This document shows, in pieces, positions 8,321-16,389 of a stretch of DNA of 64,000 bases. The position numbers and the translations under genes were made by a program. The DNA is from Flavobacteriales bacterium. GTDB taxonomy: Bacteria > Bacteroidota > Bacteroidia > Flavobacteriales_F > PHOS-HE28. Each line of letters starts with the position of its first letter. Positions within the stretch are counted from its first letter, which is position 1. The notes beneath the pieces were generated by a model, which was not told the origin of the DNA, did not search any database, and worked only from the letters and a program-made list of their open reading frames with translations. The stretch covers positions 292,576 through 356,575 of the forward strand of contig JAEUTA010000031.1 in assembly GCA_016788205.1 (NCBI GenBank), written 5' to 3'.

Positions 8321-9943
8321 ATGCGCCTACGAAACACTTCCCAGAAAGGAATGCGCATCGCTTGCGTATTGTTCGGCGTGATGAACCGAAGAGCGCGTAG
8401 GTCGCTCTTCGGCCTCGTCATGTCTTTCTACGCATTCGGCAGTAACGCGCAAGTGGTCATCAACGGAGCCGGCATCACCATCACCGTGAGCACTGGAACG
8501 CAGCTGGTGGTGGAAGGTGGAGCCCAGCTAAACGCTGCCGCTGTGTTCGAGAACGATGGCGCCGTGCACGTGCTTGGCGATTGGACCAACAACAGCGGGG
8601 GCAACGGATTCAACGCGACCAGCACCGGCAGCGTGTACCTGCACAACCCGCTGCCTCAGGTCATCCAAGGGACCGCGATCACCGACTTCCGGAACCTAGT
8701 GATCAGCGGCGGTACGAAGACCCTCCTGGGCAATGCCCAGTGCGGGACCGCGGCTCAAGCCGATGGATCGCTCACGCTGAACAGCGGTGTACTTCTCCTC
8801 AATACGCGCAGCTTTTCGTTGTATAACCCCGCAAGTGCTGCCTTGGTCGCTGTTGGTGGAAGTATCCGCAGCGAAAGCACCGACCTGCTGAGCCGTTTCC
8901 AATGGGCGCTGGGGAACGACATCACCGAACACCGTGTCCCGTTCTCCGATGGCTCGGGCAACGCGCTTCCTTTCGGGTTCACTCCTTCGGCAGCGTATCC
9001 CGCGAACACCTTGTTGAGCATCGCAACCTATCATACCGCTGCTGACAATACCGTCTATCCCATTACGGTGAACCAGCAGGTCCTGCACATGGCCGGGGTA
9101 GCCGCTGCGGATAATAGCGCCAACACCGTGGATCGTTTCTGGCTGGTGGATCTCCCCTACGGCTCGTTGACCGGCGCGCTTCACCTGAGCTATTCATCGC
9201 TTGATGATGCCTCCCTAGGCGCGGGGTCCGTGCGCGCCCAGCGTTGGTTGGAATCGGGCGGCACCTGGCAAGCACCGTTGTCCGGCCAAACCCAACCCTT
9301 TCTGCGGGAAGTGGTCGTGCCGAACGTGGTCTTCTCCGATGTGACCGCACCGGCCAACGAACACATCTGGGCCATGGCCTATGATCTTACACCGCTGCCG
9401 GTAACGCTGCTTTCATTCGAAGCCAGGTGCGAAGGAACAGGTGTATCGTTCGCATGGCGCACCGCTTCGGAACAGAACAGCGCCCTGTTCACGGTGGAGC
9501 GCTCCGTCGATGGCTTGAGTTGGAGCATGATCGGTTCTTCGAGCGCTATGGGTACCAGCCATACGCCGACCGCCTACGGCTTGGTCGACCCAACCATCAT
9601 CGCGGACATCCCACTGCTCTACCGTCTCGTAGAACACAGCACCGATGGGACCACGACGGCACTGGCCACGATCAGCGCCCCGGCATGCTCCCCGCCCGAA
9701 CTGGTCCTCTTCCCGAACCCGGCCAGTGACCGGGTATTCGCCCAGCTTCCCGTGCAGTCGGCAAAAACCCTTGTGGTCACCGTCCATGACGCCACGGGCC
9801 GCGCTGTGCATCAACAGAACGTGGAACCCTCAGCAATGCCCGTTATGCTGAATATCACCGGCTTCGCAGCCGGCACCTACCATGTCCGGTTCGCAACAAC
9901 GGACGGTAACTGGTACGGCACTGGACGCTTCGTGAAGCACTAG
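8321..9943 (+). CDS. Secreted protein with T9SS type A sorting domain
   Basis: A 540-residue protein 7 nt downstream of the third fibre gene, so very likely the last gene of that operon. The ATG at 8321 is used here; a later in-frame ATG (residue about 21, before NRRARRSLFG) would give a more normal signal peptide. The N-terminal third is a beta-rich, Thr/Gly-rich region (TVSTGTQLVVEGGAQL) common in Bacteroidota surface proteins. A central module begins LPVTLLSFEA, and residues about 465-540 form a type A sorting domain (LFPNPASDRVFAQL ... GTYHVRF, ending FVKH). It should cross the outer membrane by T9SS and be attached at the surface. A role in anchoring the fibres is conjecture based on position only. 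Confidence 0.85.
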   Translation: MRLRNTSQKGMRIACVLFGVMNRRARRSLFGLVMSFYAFGSNAQVVINGAGITITVSTGTQLVVEGGAQLNAAAVFENDGAVHVLGDWTNNSGGNGFNATSTGSVYLHNPLPQVIQGTAITDFRNLVISGGTKTLLGNAQCGTAAQADGSLTLNSGVLLLNTRSFSLYNPASAALVAVGGSIRSESTDLLSRFQWALGNDITEHRVPFSDGSGNALPFGFTPSAAYPANTLLSIATYHTAADNTVYPITVNQQVLHMAGVAAADNSANTVDRFWLVDLPYGSLTGALHLSYSSLDDASLGAGSVRAQRWLESGGTWQAPLSGQTQPFLREVVVPNVVFSDVTAPANEHIWAMAYDLTPLPVTLLSFEARCEGTGVSFAWRTASEQNSALFTVERSVDGLSWSMIGSSSAMGTSHTPTAYGLVDPTIIADIPLLYRLVEHSTDGTTTALATISAPACSPPELVLFPNPASDRVFAQLPVQSAKTLVVTVHDATGRAVHQQNVEPSAMPVMLNITGFAAGTYHVRFATTDGNWYGTGRFVKH

Positions 9944-10012
9944 ACCGCAACGTCTTGCCAGCGGTGGTCACGGCTTCCGCGCCACTTCGTTCCTTTGCGG
10001 GCCCAAGACGCC

Positions 10013-11470
10013 ATGCAACCTACCTCCATCAAGCAAGTCCTCGACAACGAAGCCCTCACCGGAACCACCGTTACCGTGGCCGGCTGGGTGCGCACCTTCC
10101 GTAACGATCGCTTCATCGCCCTCAACGACGGCAGCACCATCCGCAACCTGCAGTGTGTGATCGATCAGGAGCAAGTAGGACCCGCCACGCGTGCACGTTT
10201 CACCACGAGCGCCTCCGTGAAATGCACCGGTGTGATCGTTGAAAGCAAAGGCAGTGGCCAGCGTGTGGAGATGCAGGTTTCCTCCGTGGAAATGCTCGGC
10301 GACAGCGATGCGGAGAAGTATCCGATCCAGCCGAAGAAACACTCGCTCGAATTCCTGCGCGAGAACGCACACCTGCGCTTCCGCACCAACACCTACAGCG
10401 CCATCTTCCGCATGCGCCACCAGGTGAGCTTCGGCATCCACGAGTATTTCGATTCGCTCGGCTACAACTATTTCCACAGCCCCATCATCACAGCAAGTGA
10501 TGCGGAGGGTGCGGGCGAGATGTTCCGTGTCAGCACACTCGATGCGAAGAACCCACCGCTGAGCGATGACGGCACAGTGAACTGGAAGGAAGACTTCTTC
10601 GGCGCCGAGAGCCGCCTCACCGTGAGCGGTCAGCTGCAGGGCGAGCTCGCCGCCACCGCGCTGGGCAAGGCCTACACCTTCGGCCCCACGTTCCGTGCGG
10701 AGAACAGCAACACGGCACGCCACCTCGCCGAGTTCTGGATGATCGAACCAGAGTGCGCCTTCCTGGACCTGTACGGCAACATGGACCTCGCCGAGGGCAT
10801 GTGCAAACACCTCATCGCCCGCGTGCTGCGCAACAGCATGGACGATCTGCAGTTCCTCGATGCACGCCTGAAGGAAGAGGAAGCGACGAAGCCGAAGGAA
10901 CAGCGCGCCGAAATGGGCCTCATCGATCGGCTGAAGTTCGTGCTGGAGAATCCCTTCGAACGGATCACCTACACCGACGCGATCGAGATCCTCCTGCGCA
11001 GCAAGCCGCACCAGAAGGGGCAGTTCCAGTTCCCCGTGGAATGGGGCATCGACCTGCAGAGCGAGCACGAGCGCTACCTGGTGGAAAAGCACTTCAAGAA
11101 ACCGGTGATCGTCACGGGCTATCCCGGCAAGATCAAGGCCTTCTACATGCGCACCAACGCGCCCGGCGACTTCGGCTACAGCGACAAAGGCCTCACCGTG
11201 GCCGCGATGGACGTGCTGTTCCCCGGTATCGGCGAGATCATCGGTGGCAGCCAGCGCGAAGAACGCCTCGATATATTGGAAGCGCGCATGAAGGAGATGC
11301 ATGTGCCCGCCGAAGAACTGTGGTGGTACCTGGATACGCGCCGCTTCGGCACCGTTCCGCACTCGGGTTTCGGATTGGGGTTGGAGCGCTTCGTGCTGTT
11401 CGTCACCGGCATGGGCAACATCCGCGATGTGATCCCCTTCCCGCGGACGCCGAAGAGCGCGGAGTTCTAG
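10013..11470 (+). CDS. asnS: Asparagine-tRNA ligase
   Basis: A 485-residue class IIb aminoacyl-tRNA synthetase that charges tRNA-Asn with asparagine in the cytoplasm. The N-terminal OB-fold anticodon-binding domain (about 1-115, VTVAGWVRTFRNDRFIAL) precedes the catalytic core, which shows motif 2 (FRAENSNTARHLAEFWMIE) and motif 3 (GFGLGLERFVLF). Presence of AsnS implies direct Asn-tRNA formation rather than only transamidation. The ATG at 10013 is preferred over an in-frame TTG at 9995 that sits in a TTCCTTTG -7-like box. Length is normal for the family. Confidence 0.97.
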   Translation: MQPTSIKQVLDNEALTGTTVTVAGWVRTFRNDRFIALNDGSTIRNLQCVIDQEQVGPATRARFTTSASVKCTGVIVESKGSGQRVEMQVSSVEMLGDSDAEKYPIQPKKHSLEFLRENAHLRFRTNTYSAIFRMRHQVSFGIHEYFDSLGYNYFHSPIITASDAEGAGEMFRVSTLDAKNPPLSDDGTVNWKEDFFGAESRLTVSGQLQGELAATALGKAYTFGPTFRAENSNTARHLAEFWMIEPECAFLDLYGNMDLAEGMCKHLIARVLRNSMDDLQFLDARLKEEEATKPKEQRAEMGLIDRLKFVLENPFERITYTDAIEILLRSKPHQKGQFQFPVEWGIDLQSEHERYLVEKHFKKPVIVTGYPGKIKAFYMRTNAPGDFGYSDKGLTVAAMDVLFPGIGEIIGGSQREERLDILEARMKEMHVPAEELWWYLDTRRFGTVPHSGFGLGLERFVLFVTGMGNIRDVIPFPRTPKSAEF

Positions 11471-11473
11471 GCC

Positions 11474-11701
11474 ATGGAAGGACCTCGTTACGCGAAGGCC
11501 ACCTCCCTACTCGGCGAGGAACGCCTGATCAACTTCCTACGCGCGGCAGCATTACAAGGCGCTGATCCCGGCGCCACGTGGAAAGCCGCGCAACTTTCGG
11601 CACGCACGTTCAGCATACAGTGTGGCAGTGGCCGTTCAATGCGACGCTGGCGCACGAGCTTCAGGGCTTGCGGCAAGGTGCAGTTGCTGAAGGAGGTCTG
11701 A
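11474..11701 (+). CDS. Doubtful small ORF downstream of asnS
   Basis: A 75-codon reading frame starting 3 nt after the asnS stop. It has no recognisable domain, signal peptide or transmembrane segment, and codon 2 onward (EGPRYAKATSLL) matches nothing I know. It abuts the convergent DsbA-like gene. It could be a small coupled protein, the degraded remnant of a gene, or simply open by chance in GC-rich DNA. The 232-bp gap between asnS and the DsbA-like gene holds nothing else that I can recognise. Confidence 0.2.
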   Translation: MEGPRYAKATSLLGEERLINFLRAAALQGADPGATWKAAQLSARTFSIQCGSGRSMRRWRTSFRACGKVQLLKEV

Positions 11702-11702
11702 T

Positions 11703-12698
11703 CTATTTCTTCCGCCACACGCTCCCGTTCCGCGTATCCACGGAAGTGAGCTCACCTTTCGCCTGCGCTTTCTTCAGTTGTTGGATCGCTTGCTCGTGCG
11801 TGATGTTCAACGCCACGGCCACTTCTTCGGCGCACCACGATGTGTGGATATCGAACAACGCGTTCAATGTCGTTGGTACCGACGCAGCTTTCACATCGGG
11901 TTTCATCGCCTTCACCGCAGCTTCGAAGTGCGCGTAGGGCCGAGCACCGTAAACCTGTTGCCGACCACCTTCCGCATTGCTGAAGATGAACGTGGGGAAG
12001 CCACGCACACCCAGCGAACGCGCCAAGGTGAGGTCGGCTTGGAAGAGCGCATTGCCAGCACCGGTGAAGTCGGCGTGCAGGCGTGCCGTGTCAAGCTGCG
12101 CGAACGTGGCAGCTTCGGCGATCACCGGCCACTTGGTGATGTTCTTCTTCTCCATGAGCACCTGCTCGCGCAGACGGCGCAGGAAGATCAGCGCCTTGCC
12201 GTGGTCCTGCAGTGCGGCGGCTTTGAAAGCGACACTCGGTGGGTAGCTGCTGGGCAATGGATCCTCCAACCACACATCGCCGATGATGGGCATGCGGTAA
12301 TGCGGACTCACTTCATCCCAATGACCGGCCACATCGCTCGGCTTGGTGATGCCACCACCGTTGAAGCCATCCCACGAGGGCAGCAGGCCGCCCATGTGAT
12401 ATTCGATGTCGATCGCATCACCGTATTCCATTTTCAACCGGCGCAATTGTGGTTCGCTGCCCCAGCAACTGCTGCAAATGGGGTCGGTGAAGTAGAGCAG
12501 CGTGATGGGCTTGGTGGTCCGCGGGATCTCCATCAACGCATCGCCGTGCGCACCAGCCGCGTGACCCGGAATGGTGCATGATCCGGTAACAGTGTCGCAG
12601 AGCAGCGGGTTGGCGGTCTTGTCCATGACCTTGTCGGGTTGTGCGCATGCGACCAGTCCGGTGAATGCGATAAGCGCGGCGGTCGAGGTTCGGTACAT
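11703..12698 (-). CDS. DsbA-family thioredoxin-fold lipoprotein (DsbA_5/SpxH-like)
   Basis: A 331-residue periplasmic lipoprotein: signal peptide with lipobox GLVAC (Cys18), then a DsbA-like thioredoxin fold containing the redox motif CSSC (Cys75-Cys78) in FTDPICSSCWGSEPQL, followed by an inserted helical domain and the cis-Pro strand GVRGFPTF. The context DPxCxxCWxxEPxL is that of the DsbA_5 group, which includes the Firmicutes adaptor SpxH, but here the protein is exported, so a thiol oxidoreductase role is more likely. The last about 50 residues resemble a small winged-helix segment. Start chosen at the ATG at 12698, which gives the signal peptide; an upstream ATG at 12734 would not. Divergent from the HxlR regulator. 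Confidence 0.8.
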   Translation of the reverse strand: MYRTSTAALIAFTGLVACAQPDKVMDKTANPLLCDTVTGSCTIPGHAAGAHGDALMEIPRTTKPITLLYFTDPICSSCWGSEPQLRRLKMEYGDAIDIEYHMGGLLPSWDGFNGGGITKPSDVAGHWDEVSPHYRMPIIGDVWLEDPLPSSYPPSVAFKAAALQDHGKALIFLRRLREQVLMEKKNITKWPVIAEAATFAQLDTARLHADFTGAGNALFQADLTLARSLGVRGFPTFIFSNAEGGRQQVYGARPYAHFEAAVKAMKPDVKAASVPTTLNALFDIHTSWCAEEVAVALNITHEQAIQQLKKAQAKGELTSVDTRNGSVWRKK

Positions 12699-12709
12699 GT
12701 GCGGGTAAC

Positions 12710-12720
12710 TTGCGGCGCAA
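12710..12720. promoter_or_regulatory. Inverted repeat between the divergent dsbA-like and hxlR-like genes
   Basis: TTGC-GGC-GCAA lies in the 34-bp gap between the two divergent start codons and overlaps the -7-like box (GATCTTTG, minus strand 12718-12725) of the DsbA-like gene. Position and symmetry make it a candidate operator for the HxlR regulator. Confidence 0.35.
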
Positions 12721-12732
12721 AGATCCCGCCTC

Positions 12733-13056
12733 ATGGACCGTGCCGCAAGAAGTCAAGGGAAGTTGACCACCTCCGCAGCACCGGATTGCCCCGCCGAGCA
12801 AGCGCTTCGCAGCATCAGTGGCAAGTGGAAACCGCGCATCCTGCGTGCTGCGGCCGAAGCGCCCGTCCGCTTCAACCAATTGTTGCGCGACATCCCCGAA
12901 AGCAACAAGCAAGCGATCACCAACGCGTTGCGCGAGCTGGAGAACAATGCCTTGCTGGACCGTACCGTGGTGCAACAGAAACCCTTGCACGTGGAATACA
13001 CGTTGACCGATCAGGGCCGTGCGATCGTGGCCCTGCTGCGCGCGATGGAACCGTGA
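12733..13056 (+). CDS. HxlR-family winged-helix transcriptional regulator
   Basis: A 107-residue HxlR regulator. Visible family hallmarks are an N-terminal cysteine (Cys19 in PDCPAEQAL), ISGKWKPRIL, the recognition helix region RFNQLLRDIPESNKQAITNALRELE and the C-terminal HVEYTLTDQGRAI. HxlR proteins often sense thiol-reactive compounds through a single N-terminal cysteine (known for HypR/QorR-type members), which fits the divergent position beside a disulphide oxidoreductase gene. It probably regulates its neighbour and itself (inference). ATG start at 12733 just 34 bp from the divergent gene's start. Confidence 0.9.
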   Translation: MDRAARSQGKLTTSAAPDCPAEQALRSISGKWKPRILRAAAEAPVRFNQLLRDIPESNKQAITNALRELENNALLDRTVVQQKPLHVEYTLTDQGRAIVALLRAMEP

Positions 13057-13066
13057 CCAGCCCGGA

Positions 13067-13498
13067 CTACGCGAACCACACGGCCCACGGGATCCGCGAG
13101 AGGATCAATACCAGGCCTACGGCATACATCCGGCTGATCAACTTGAACTTGCGCTGGTCATCCGTTGTGCGTTTCGCCTTCGAGTAACCGATGGTGATCA
13201 CCACGATGCCGAGCAGCATGATCAATGGGTGTTCCAGCGCGAACAGGCGCGACAGGCTGTTGCCCATGGCCTCACCGTTCAGGTTGGTGAAACCCATCGG
13301 CGAGGTGAAATAGAGGAACAGCCCGAAGAGCATCTGTACGTGCGCGCTCACCAATCCGAAGAGCACGATCTTCTTGCTGGTCGGGGTGAAGGGGCGTTTG
13401 TTGACCAGCGAGATCACGGCATGCACCACAGCGATCGTCAAGGCAAGCAGCGCGATGTAGGCGACGAACGAGTGGAAGTGTTTGAGGCCGGTGTACAT
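13067..13498 (-). CDS. Small four-helix membrane protein, cytochrome b-like
   Basis: A 143-residue inner-membrane protein with four predicted transmembrane helices (about 8-28, 45-65, 85-105, 118-138). Histidines occur at helix positions suited to haem binding (LKHFHS, VVHAV, SAHVQM, EHPLIM), as in the short cytochrome b-like proteins found in many Bacteroidota. A CXXCH or other haem c motif is absent. Start is the ATG at 13498; the reading frame stays open upstream but that part is antisense to the neighbouring genes and lacks coding character. A TACTTTCG box lies 20 nt upstream. Haem binding is a guess from histidine spacing. Confidence 0.7.
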   Translation of the reverse strand: MYTGLKHFHSFVAYIALLALTIAVVHAVISLVNKRPFTPTSKKIVLFGLVSAHVQMLFGLFLYFTSPMGFTNLNGEAMGNSLSRLFALEHPLIMLLGIVVITIGYSKAKRTTDDQRKFKLISRMYAVGLVLILSRIPWAVWFA

Positions 13499-13576
13499 GG
13501 TGCGTTGGTTGGTGGCGGCGAAAGTAGCGCCTCGGGTCAGTAGCTGCGCGCGGTGCTGGCGGCTATCTTGCCGATC

Positions 13577-14041
13577 ATGCTGCTCAAATGGCTGAACATC
13601 CTGGGTATGGTGCTCCAGTTCATCTCGTTCTGGTGCGCTGCACCGGAGCTGCTCGGTGAGTCCGCGATGAAACGATTGGAGAACGGCATGACGCGCTTCG
13701 TGGCGCGCATACCGGTGATCATCGTATTCGGCAGCATGATGACATATGCCCTGGCGGCGGGCCTGTTCGGTGTTTACGAAGGCCTCTCCGCTTCGCGTGG
13801 CGAGGAACCCTTGGTGAGCACGCGCTACTACTTCCTGTTCATGGGGTTCATCATGGCCGTATACCTCGTGTTCATGGTCTTCTACAAAAGGGTGCTCGCC
13901 TACCTGGAACAGCGCCTGGCGCAGCCGCTCGTGCATCACTTGGTAGTGAACGCCGATGCGCGACGTAACGCGCTGGTGCTCGGGGCCGTACTGCTCACGT
14001 TGGGTTTCCTCTTGCAACTGGTGGTGGCCCTGCTCACGTGA
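13577..14041 (+). CDS. Uncharacterised small membrane protein
   Basis: A 154-residue protein with about four hydrophobic segments (5-25, 50-75, 90-112, 130-150) and basic loops (MKRLENGMTRF, RRNALVLGA). No family recognised. The TATCTTG box ends 6 nt before the ATG at 13577, which supports this start over a GTG 24 nt earlier and argues for an expressed gene. It is divergent from the cytochrome b-like gene, with 78 bp between their start codons. Confidence 0.7.
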   Translation: MLLKWLNILGMVLQFISFWCAAPELLGESAMKRLENGMTRFVARIPVIIVFGSMMTYALAAGLFGVYEGLSASRGEEPLVSTRYYFLFMGFIMAVYLVFMVFYKRVLAYLEQRLAQPLVHHLVVNADARRNALVLGAVLLTLGFLLQLVVALLT

Positions 14042-14052
14042 ACGGCGCGCTG

Positions 14053-14060
14053 CATCTTTG
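14053..14060 (+). promoter_or_regulatory. -7-like box CATCTTTG before the DUF1569 gene
   Basis: CATCTTTG sits 12 nt before the ATG at 14073, giving a predicted 5' leader of only a few nucleotides. No clear -33 TTG is seen at the usual distance. Confidence 0.4.
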
Positions 14061-14072
14061 TCGCCGCAGAAC

Positions 14073-14537
14073 ATGAAGAACATCTTCGACCGCAGCGTGT
14101 GCGATGAGTTCATCGCACGCATCGACCGCATATCCGTCGACACCCGCCCGAAGTGGGGCAAGATGAACGCCGCACAGATGCTGGCACACTGTTGCAAACC
14201 GTACGATACGTTGTACGATGCCGGGTACCAGAAGCGCTACCCGCCACATACAGGCCTCATGCGCTTCCTGTTGAACTGGTTGGTCAAACCGATCGTCGTG
14301 GGGCCGAAACCGTACAAACCCAACACGCGCACCGCCCCTTCCTATGTGGTGGCGGATGGACGCCAACTGTCCACCGAAAGGAACAAATTGGTCGGATACC
14401 TCCACAAGGTTCAGGCGCTGGGCCGCAAGGAATTCGAAGGGAAGCTCTCTTACTCGTTCGGCCCGCTCACCGCCGATGAATGGAACGTGCTCTTCTACAA
14501 ACACCTGGACCACCACCTGCAACAGTTCGGGGTGTGA
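14073..14537 (+). CDS. DUF1569 family protein (DinB-like fold)
   Basis: A 154-residue soluble protein. The segment WGKMNAAQMLAHCCKPYD is the signature of DUF1569, a four-helix-bundle relative of DinB/YfiT metal-dependent enzymes; the histidine in MLAHC corresponds to the first metal-ligand position, and further histidines occur at the C-terminus (HLDHHLQQF). No substrate is known. The start at 14073 follows a CATCTTTG box. The ArsC/Spx-like gene follows 13 nt later on the same strand, so both may be co-transcribed. Confidence 0.8.
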   Translation: MKNIFDRSVCDEFIARIDRISVDTRPKWGKMNAAQMLAHCCKPYDTLYDAGYQKRYPPHTGLMRFLLNWLVKPIVVGPKPYKPNTRTAPSYVVADGRQLSTERNKLVGYLHKVQALGRKEFEGKLSYSFGPLTADEWNVLFYKHLDHHLQQFGV

Positions 14538-14550
14538 CCCGAGACCAACC

Positions 14551-14910
14551 ATGGCACGCATCATTTACCACCTCGGCAACTGCACGACCTGCCAGGCCAT
14601 CCTGAAGAGGATCCCGAACCTGAAGACGTTCACCTTGCGCGAGATCAAGGGCGACGCGGTCTCCGCGAAGGAATTGGACGCGATGAAGAAGCTGGCGGGG
14701 AGCTACGAAGCGCTCTTCAGCCGGGTGGCGTTGAAGTATCGCGCCTTGGGGCTCAAGGACAAGAACCTCACGGAGAAGGACTATCGGAAGTACATCCTGG
14801 AGGAATACACCTTCTTGAAACGCCCGGTGATGGTGCTTGACGATCGCATCTTCATCGGCAACGCGCCGAAGAACGTGGTGGCGATGGTGGAGGCAGCGAA
14901 AGCGCACTGA
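14551..14910 (+). CDS. ArsC/Spx-family thioredoxin-fold protein
   Basis: A 119-residue protein of the ArsC/Spx/YffB family. It starts IIYHLGNCTTCQAI, with a CxxC pair (Cys10 and Cys13) at the position of the ArsC active-site cysteine, and ends with the KRPVMVLDDRIFIG cis-Pro region. The CxxC is Spx-like, whereas classic glutaredoxin-coupled arsenate reductases have a single Cys followed by the residues GTS. No ars genes are nearby, so arsenate reduction is not supported; an oxidoreductase or stress role is more likely. Confidence 0.85.
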   Translation: MARIIYHLGNCTTCQAILKRIPNLKTFTLREIKGDAVSAKELDAMKKLAGSYEALFSRVALKYRALGLKDKNLTEKDYRKYILEEYTFLKRPVMVLDDRIFIGNAPKNVVAMVEAAKAH

Positions 14911-14914
14911 TCGA

Positions 14915-15817
14915 CTACCGCTCGGGCATGGGCACGTAGCCGGTCTCGCCCACCAGCTCCGGGAACTGGCGATCGCGCCAACGCTGCTTCGCCGCTTCGA
15001 GCCGCGCTTCGCTCGTGGCCACGAAGTTCCAATGGATGAAGCGCTCTTCCGGGAAAGGCTCACCCCCGAAGAGATAGACGGTCGTGTGCGGCGCCATGGT
15101 GAAGGTGCACAAGGAAGGATCCTTGGCCACCAAAATGCGACGCTCACCGTGCCATTCACCTCCTGCGCCTTCCTGCACCCCGCCGCGCAGGATGTACATG
15201 CCCACTTCGCCGTAGAGGTGCTGGCCGATACGCACTTCGCCGCCCGCTTCGCTATGGACCTCCAGCATGTACAACGGGCTGTGTACGGGCACCGGTGAGC
15301 GATGTCCCATCACCTCTCCGGCGATGAGCTTGAACCGCGCTCCGTCCGCTTCCCAGACAGGCAGGTCCTTCGCCTCGGTGTGGTGGAAGGCGGGCTCCAT
15401 GTCCTCCAAGGCCTTGGGCAGGGCAACCCAGATCTGCAGCCCATGCAGCGACCTTTCAGGCACCTGCCCCAGGGTTGATCCAGCGTGGCGCAAGCGCTCC
15501 GGCGTGCGCTCGCTGTGTACGATGCCGTGGCCAGCCGTCATCCAATTGACCGCTCCGGGGGTGATCTCCACGGCGGTGCCCAAGCTGTCGCGGTGCACCA
15601 CGGCCCCTTCGAACAGGAAGGTGAGCGTGCTGAGGCCGATGTGCGGATGCGGGCCGATGTCCATGTTCTGGTGTTCGCTCATGGTCACGGGGCCCATATG
15701 GTCGATGAAGATGAACGGTCCCACCATGCGTTTGCTGTGGAAGGGCAGCAGGCGGCCCACCAGGAAGTTGCCGATATCGCGTGCGCGTTCGGGTATGATG
15801 ATGCCGATGTTGGACAT
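14915..15817 (-). CDS. Pirin family protein
   Basis: A 300-residue bicupin pirin. The metal-site motifs are present: HPHIG in the first cupin and VHSE about 45 residues later, corresponding to the two His, His and Glu Fe ligands of human pirin and E. coli YhhW. Some bacterial pirins have quercetin dioxygenase activity; others have none known. Start taken at the ATG at 15817 (MSNIGIIIPE); an earlier in-frame start would read through the terminator-like hairpin region's flank. It converges with the ArsC/Spx gene, stop codons only a few bp apart. Confidence 0.93.
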   Translation of the reverse strand: MSNIGIIIPERARDIGNFLVGRLLPFHSKRMVGPFIFIDHMGPVTMSEHQNMDIGPHPHIGLSTLTFLFEGAVVHRDSLGTAVEITPGAVNWMTAGHGIVHSERTPERLRHAGSTLGQVPERSLHGLQIWVALPKALEDMEPAFHHTEAKDLPVWEADGARFKLIAGEVMGHRSPVPVHSPLYMLEVHSEAGGEVRIGQHLYGEVGMYILRGGVQEGAGGEWHGERRILVAKDPSLCTFTMAPHTTVYLFGGEPFPEERFIHWNFVATSEARLEAAKQRWRDRQFPELVGETGYVPMPER

Positions 15818-15860
15818 GCGGTGAATGTACTGCGGCCAGTAACGAACGGCCGGCAACGAA

Positions 15861-15888
15861 AAGCCCGCGCCGTTGGAGGCGCGGGCTT
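15861..15888 (-). terminator. Rho-independent terminator after the Spy-like gene
   Basis: A perfect 11-bp stem (AAGCCCGCGCC / GGCGCGGGCTT) with a 6-nt loop. On the minus strand the stem ends in a short T run (TTTT across the arm) directly downstream of the stop codon at 15905, separating that gene from pirin. Confidence 0.8.
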
Positions 15889-15904
15889 CGACCGGTGCTG
15901 AGGT

Positions 15905-16291
15905 CTATTTGGACTGTTGCGCCTTGATGGTCTTGCGCTTCTCCATACGCTTCGTCTTCATGGCCGCCTTCTTCGCCTGCCACTTGCCGTACTGCTCCGG
16001 GGTCAACACGGCCTTCATCTCGGCATCGTGCGCATCGTGCAACGCCTTGCCATCATTGCGCGCTTCTGCACGATCGGCCTCACGCTCTTTGCGCAGCTCC
16101 TCACCTTGGTCGGCGTACTTGAGGTTGATGGCCTGCACTTTGGTGGCCTGCTCGGCGCTCAAGCCAAGGTCCTTGGTCATATGCTCGGTCCGCATCCGGG
16201 CACGTTCCTCGGGGGTCTTGCGCTCCTTATCCTGTGCTTGTGCGGCAACGGTCATGCCGGCCAGCACAGCGATCATCATCAGCTTCTTCAT
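15905..16291 (-). CDS. Spy/CpxP-like periplasmic protein
   Basis: A 128-residue, very highly charged, helical exported protein: signal peptide MKKLMMIAVLAGMTVAAQA, then KTPEERARMRTEHMTKDLGLS and an EQATKVQAI / LTPEQYGKW pair that recalls the LTxxQ motifs of the Spy/CpxP family, which are periplasmic ATP-independent chaperones or metal-response proteins. Bacteroidota have many such small proteins (DUF4890-like) of unknown role. The terminator at 15861-15888 follows. Start at 16291 gives the signal peptide. Confidence 0.75.
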   Translation of the reverse strand: MKKLMMIAVLAGMTVAAQAQDKERKTPEERARMRTEHMTKDLGLSAEQATKVQAINLKYADQGEELRKEREADRAEARNDGKALHDAHDAEMKAVLTPEQYGKWQAKKAAMKTKRMEKRKTIKAQQSK

Positions 16292-16389
16292 GGTCCTGTT
16301 CGGTTTGTGGGTGGTATGACAAGGATCAAGCCACGGGGTTCGATCACCCACCCCGCCTTAACAGTTCTTGGGAACGCAGTGCATCGGGC

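Noticed and set aside
9968-11362. 464-residue open frame antisense to asnS
   Set aside because: Shadow of the high-GC codon pattern of asnS; no domain, and asnS is unambiguous on the other strand.
13499-14197. N-terminal extension of the cytochrome b-like gene up to 14197
   Set aside because: The upstream part is antisense to two genes, His/Arg/Gln-rich, and lacks a membrane or domain pattern; the ATG at 13498 follows a promoter-like box.
14551-14910. Arsenate resistance gene arsC
   Set aside because: The CxxC is Spx-like and no ars genes are nearby, so arsenate reduction is not claimed.
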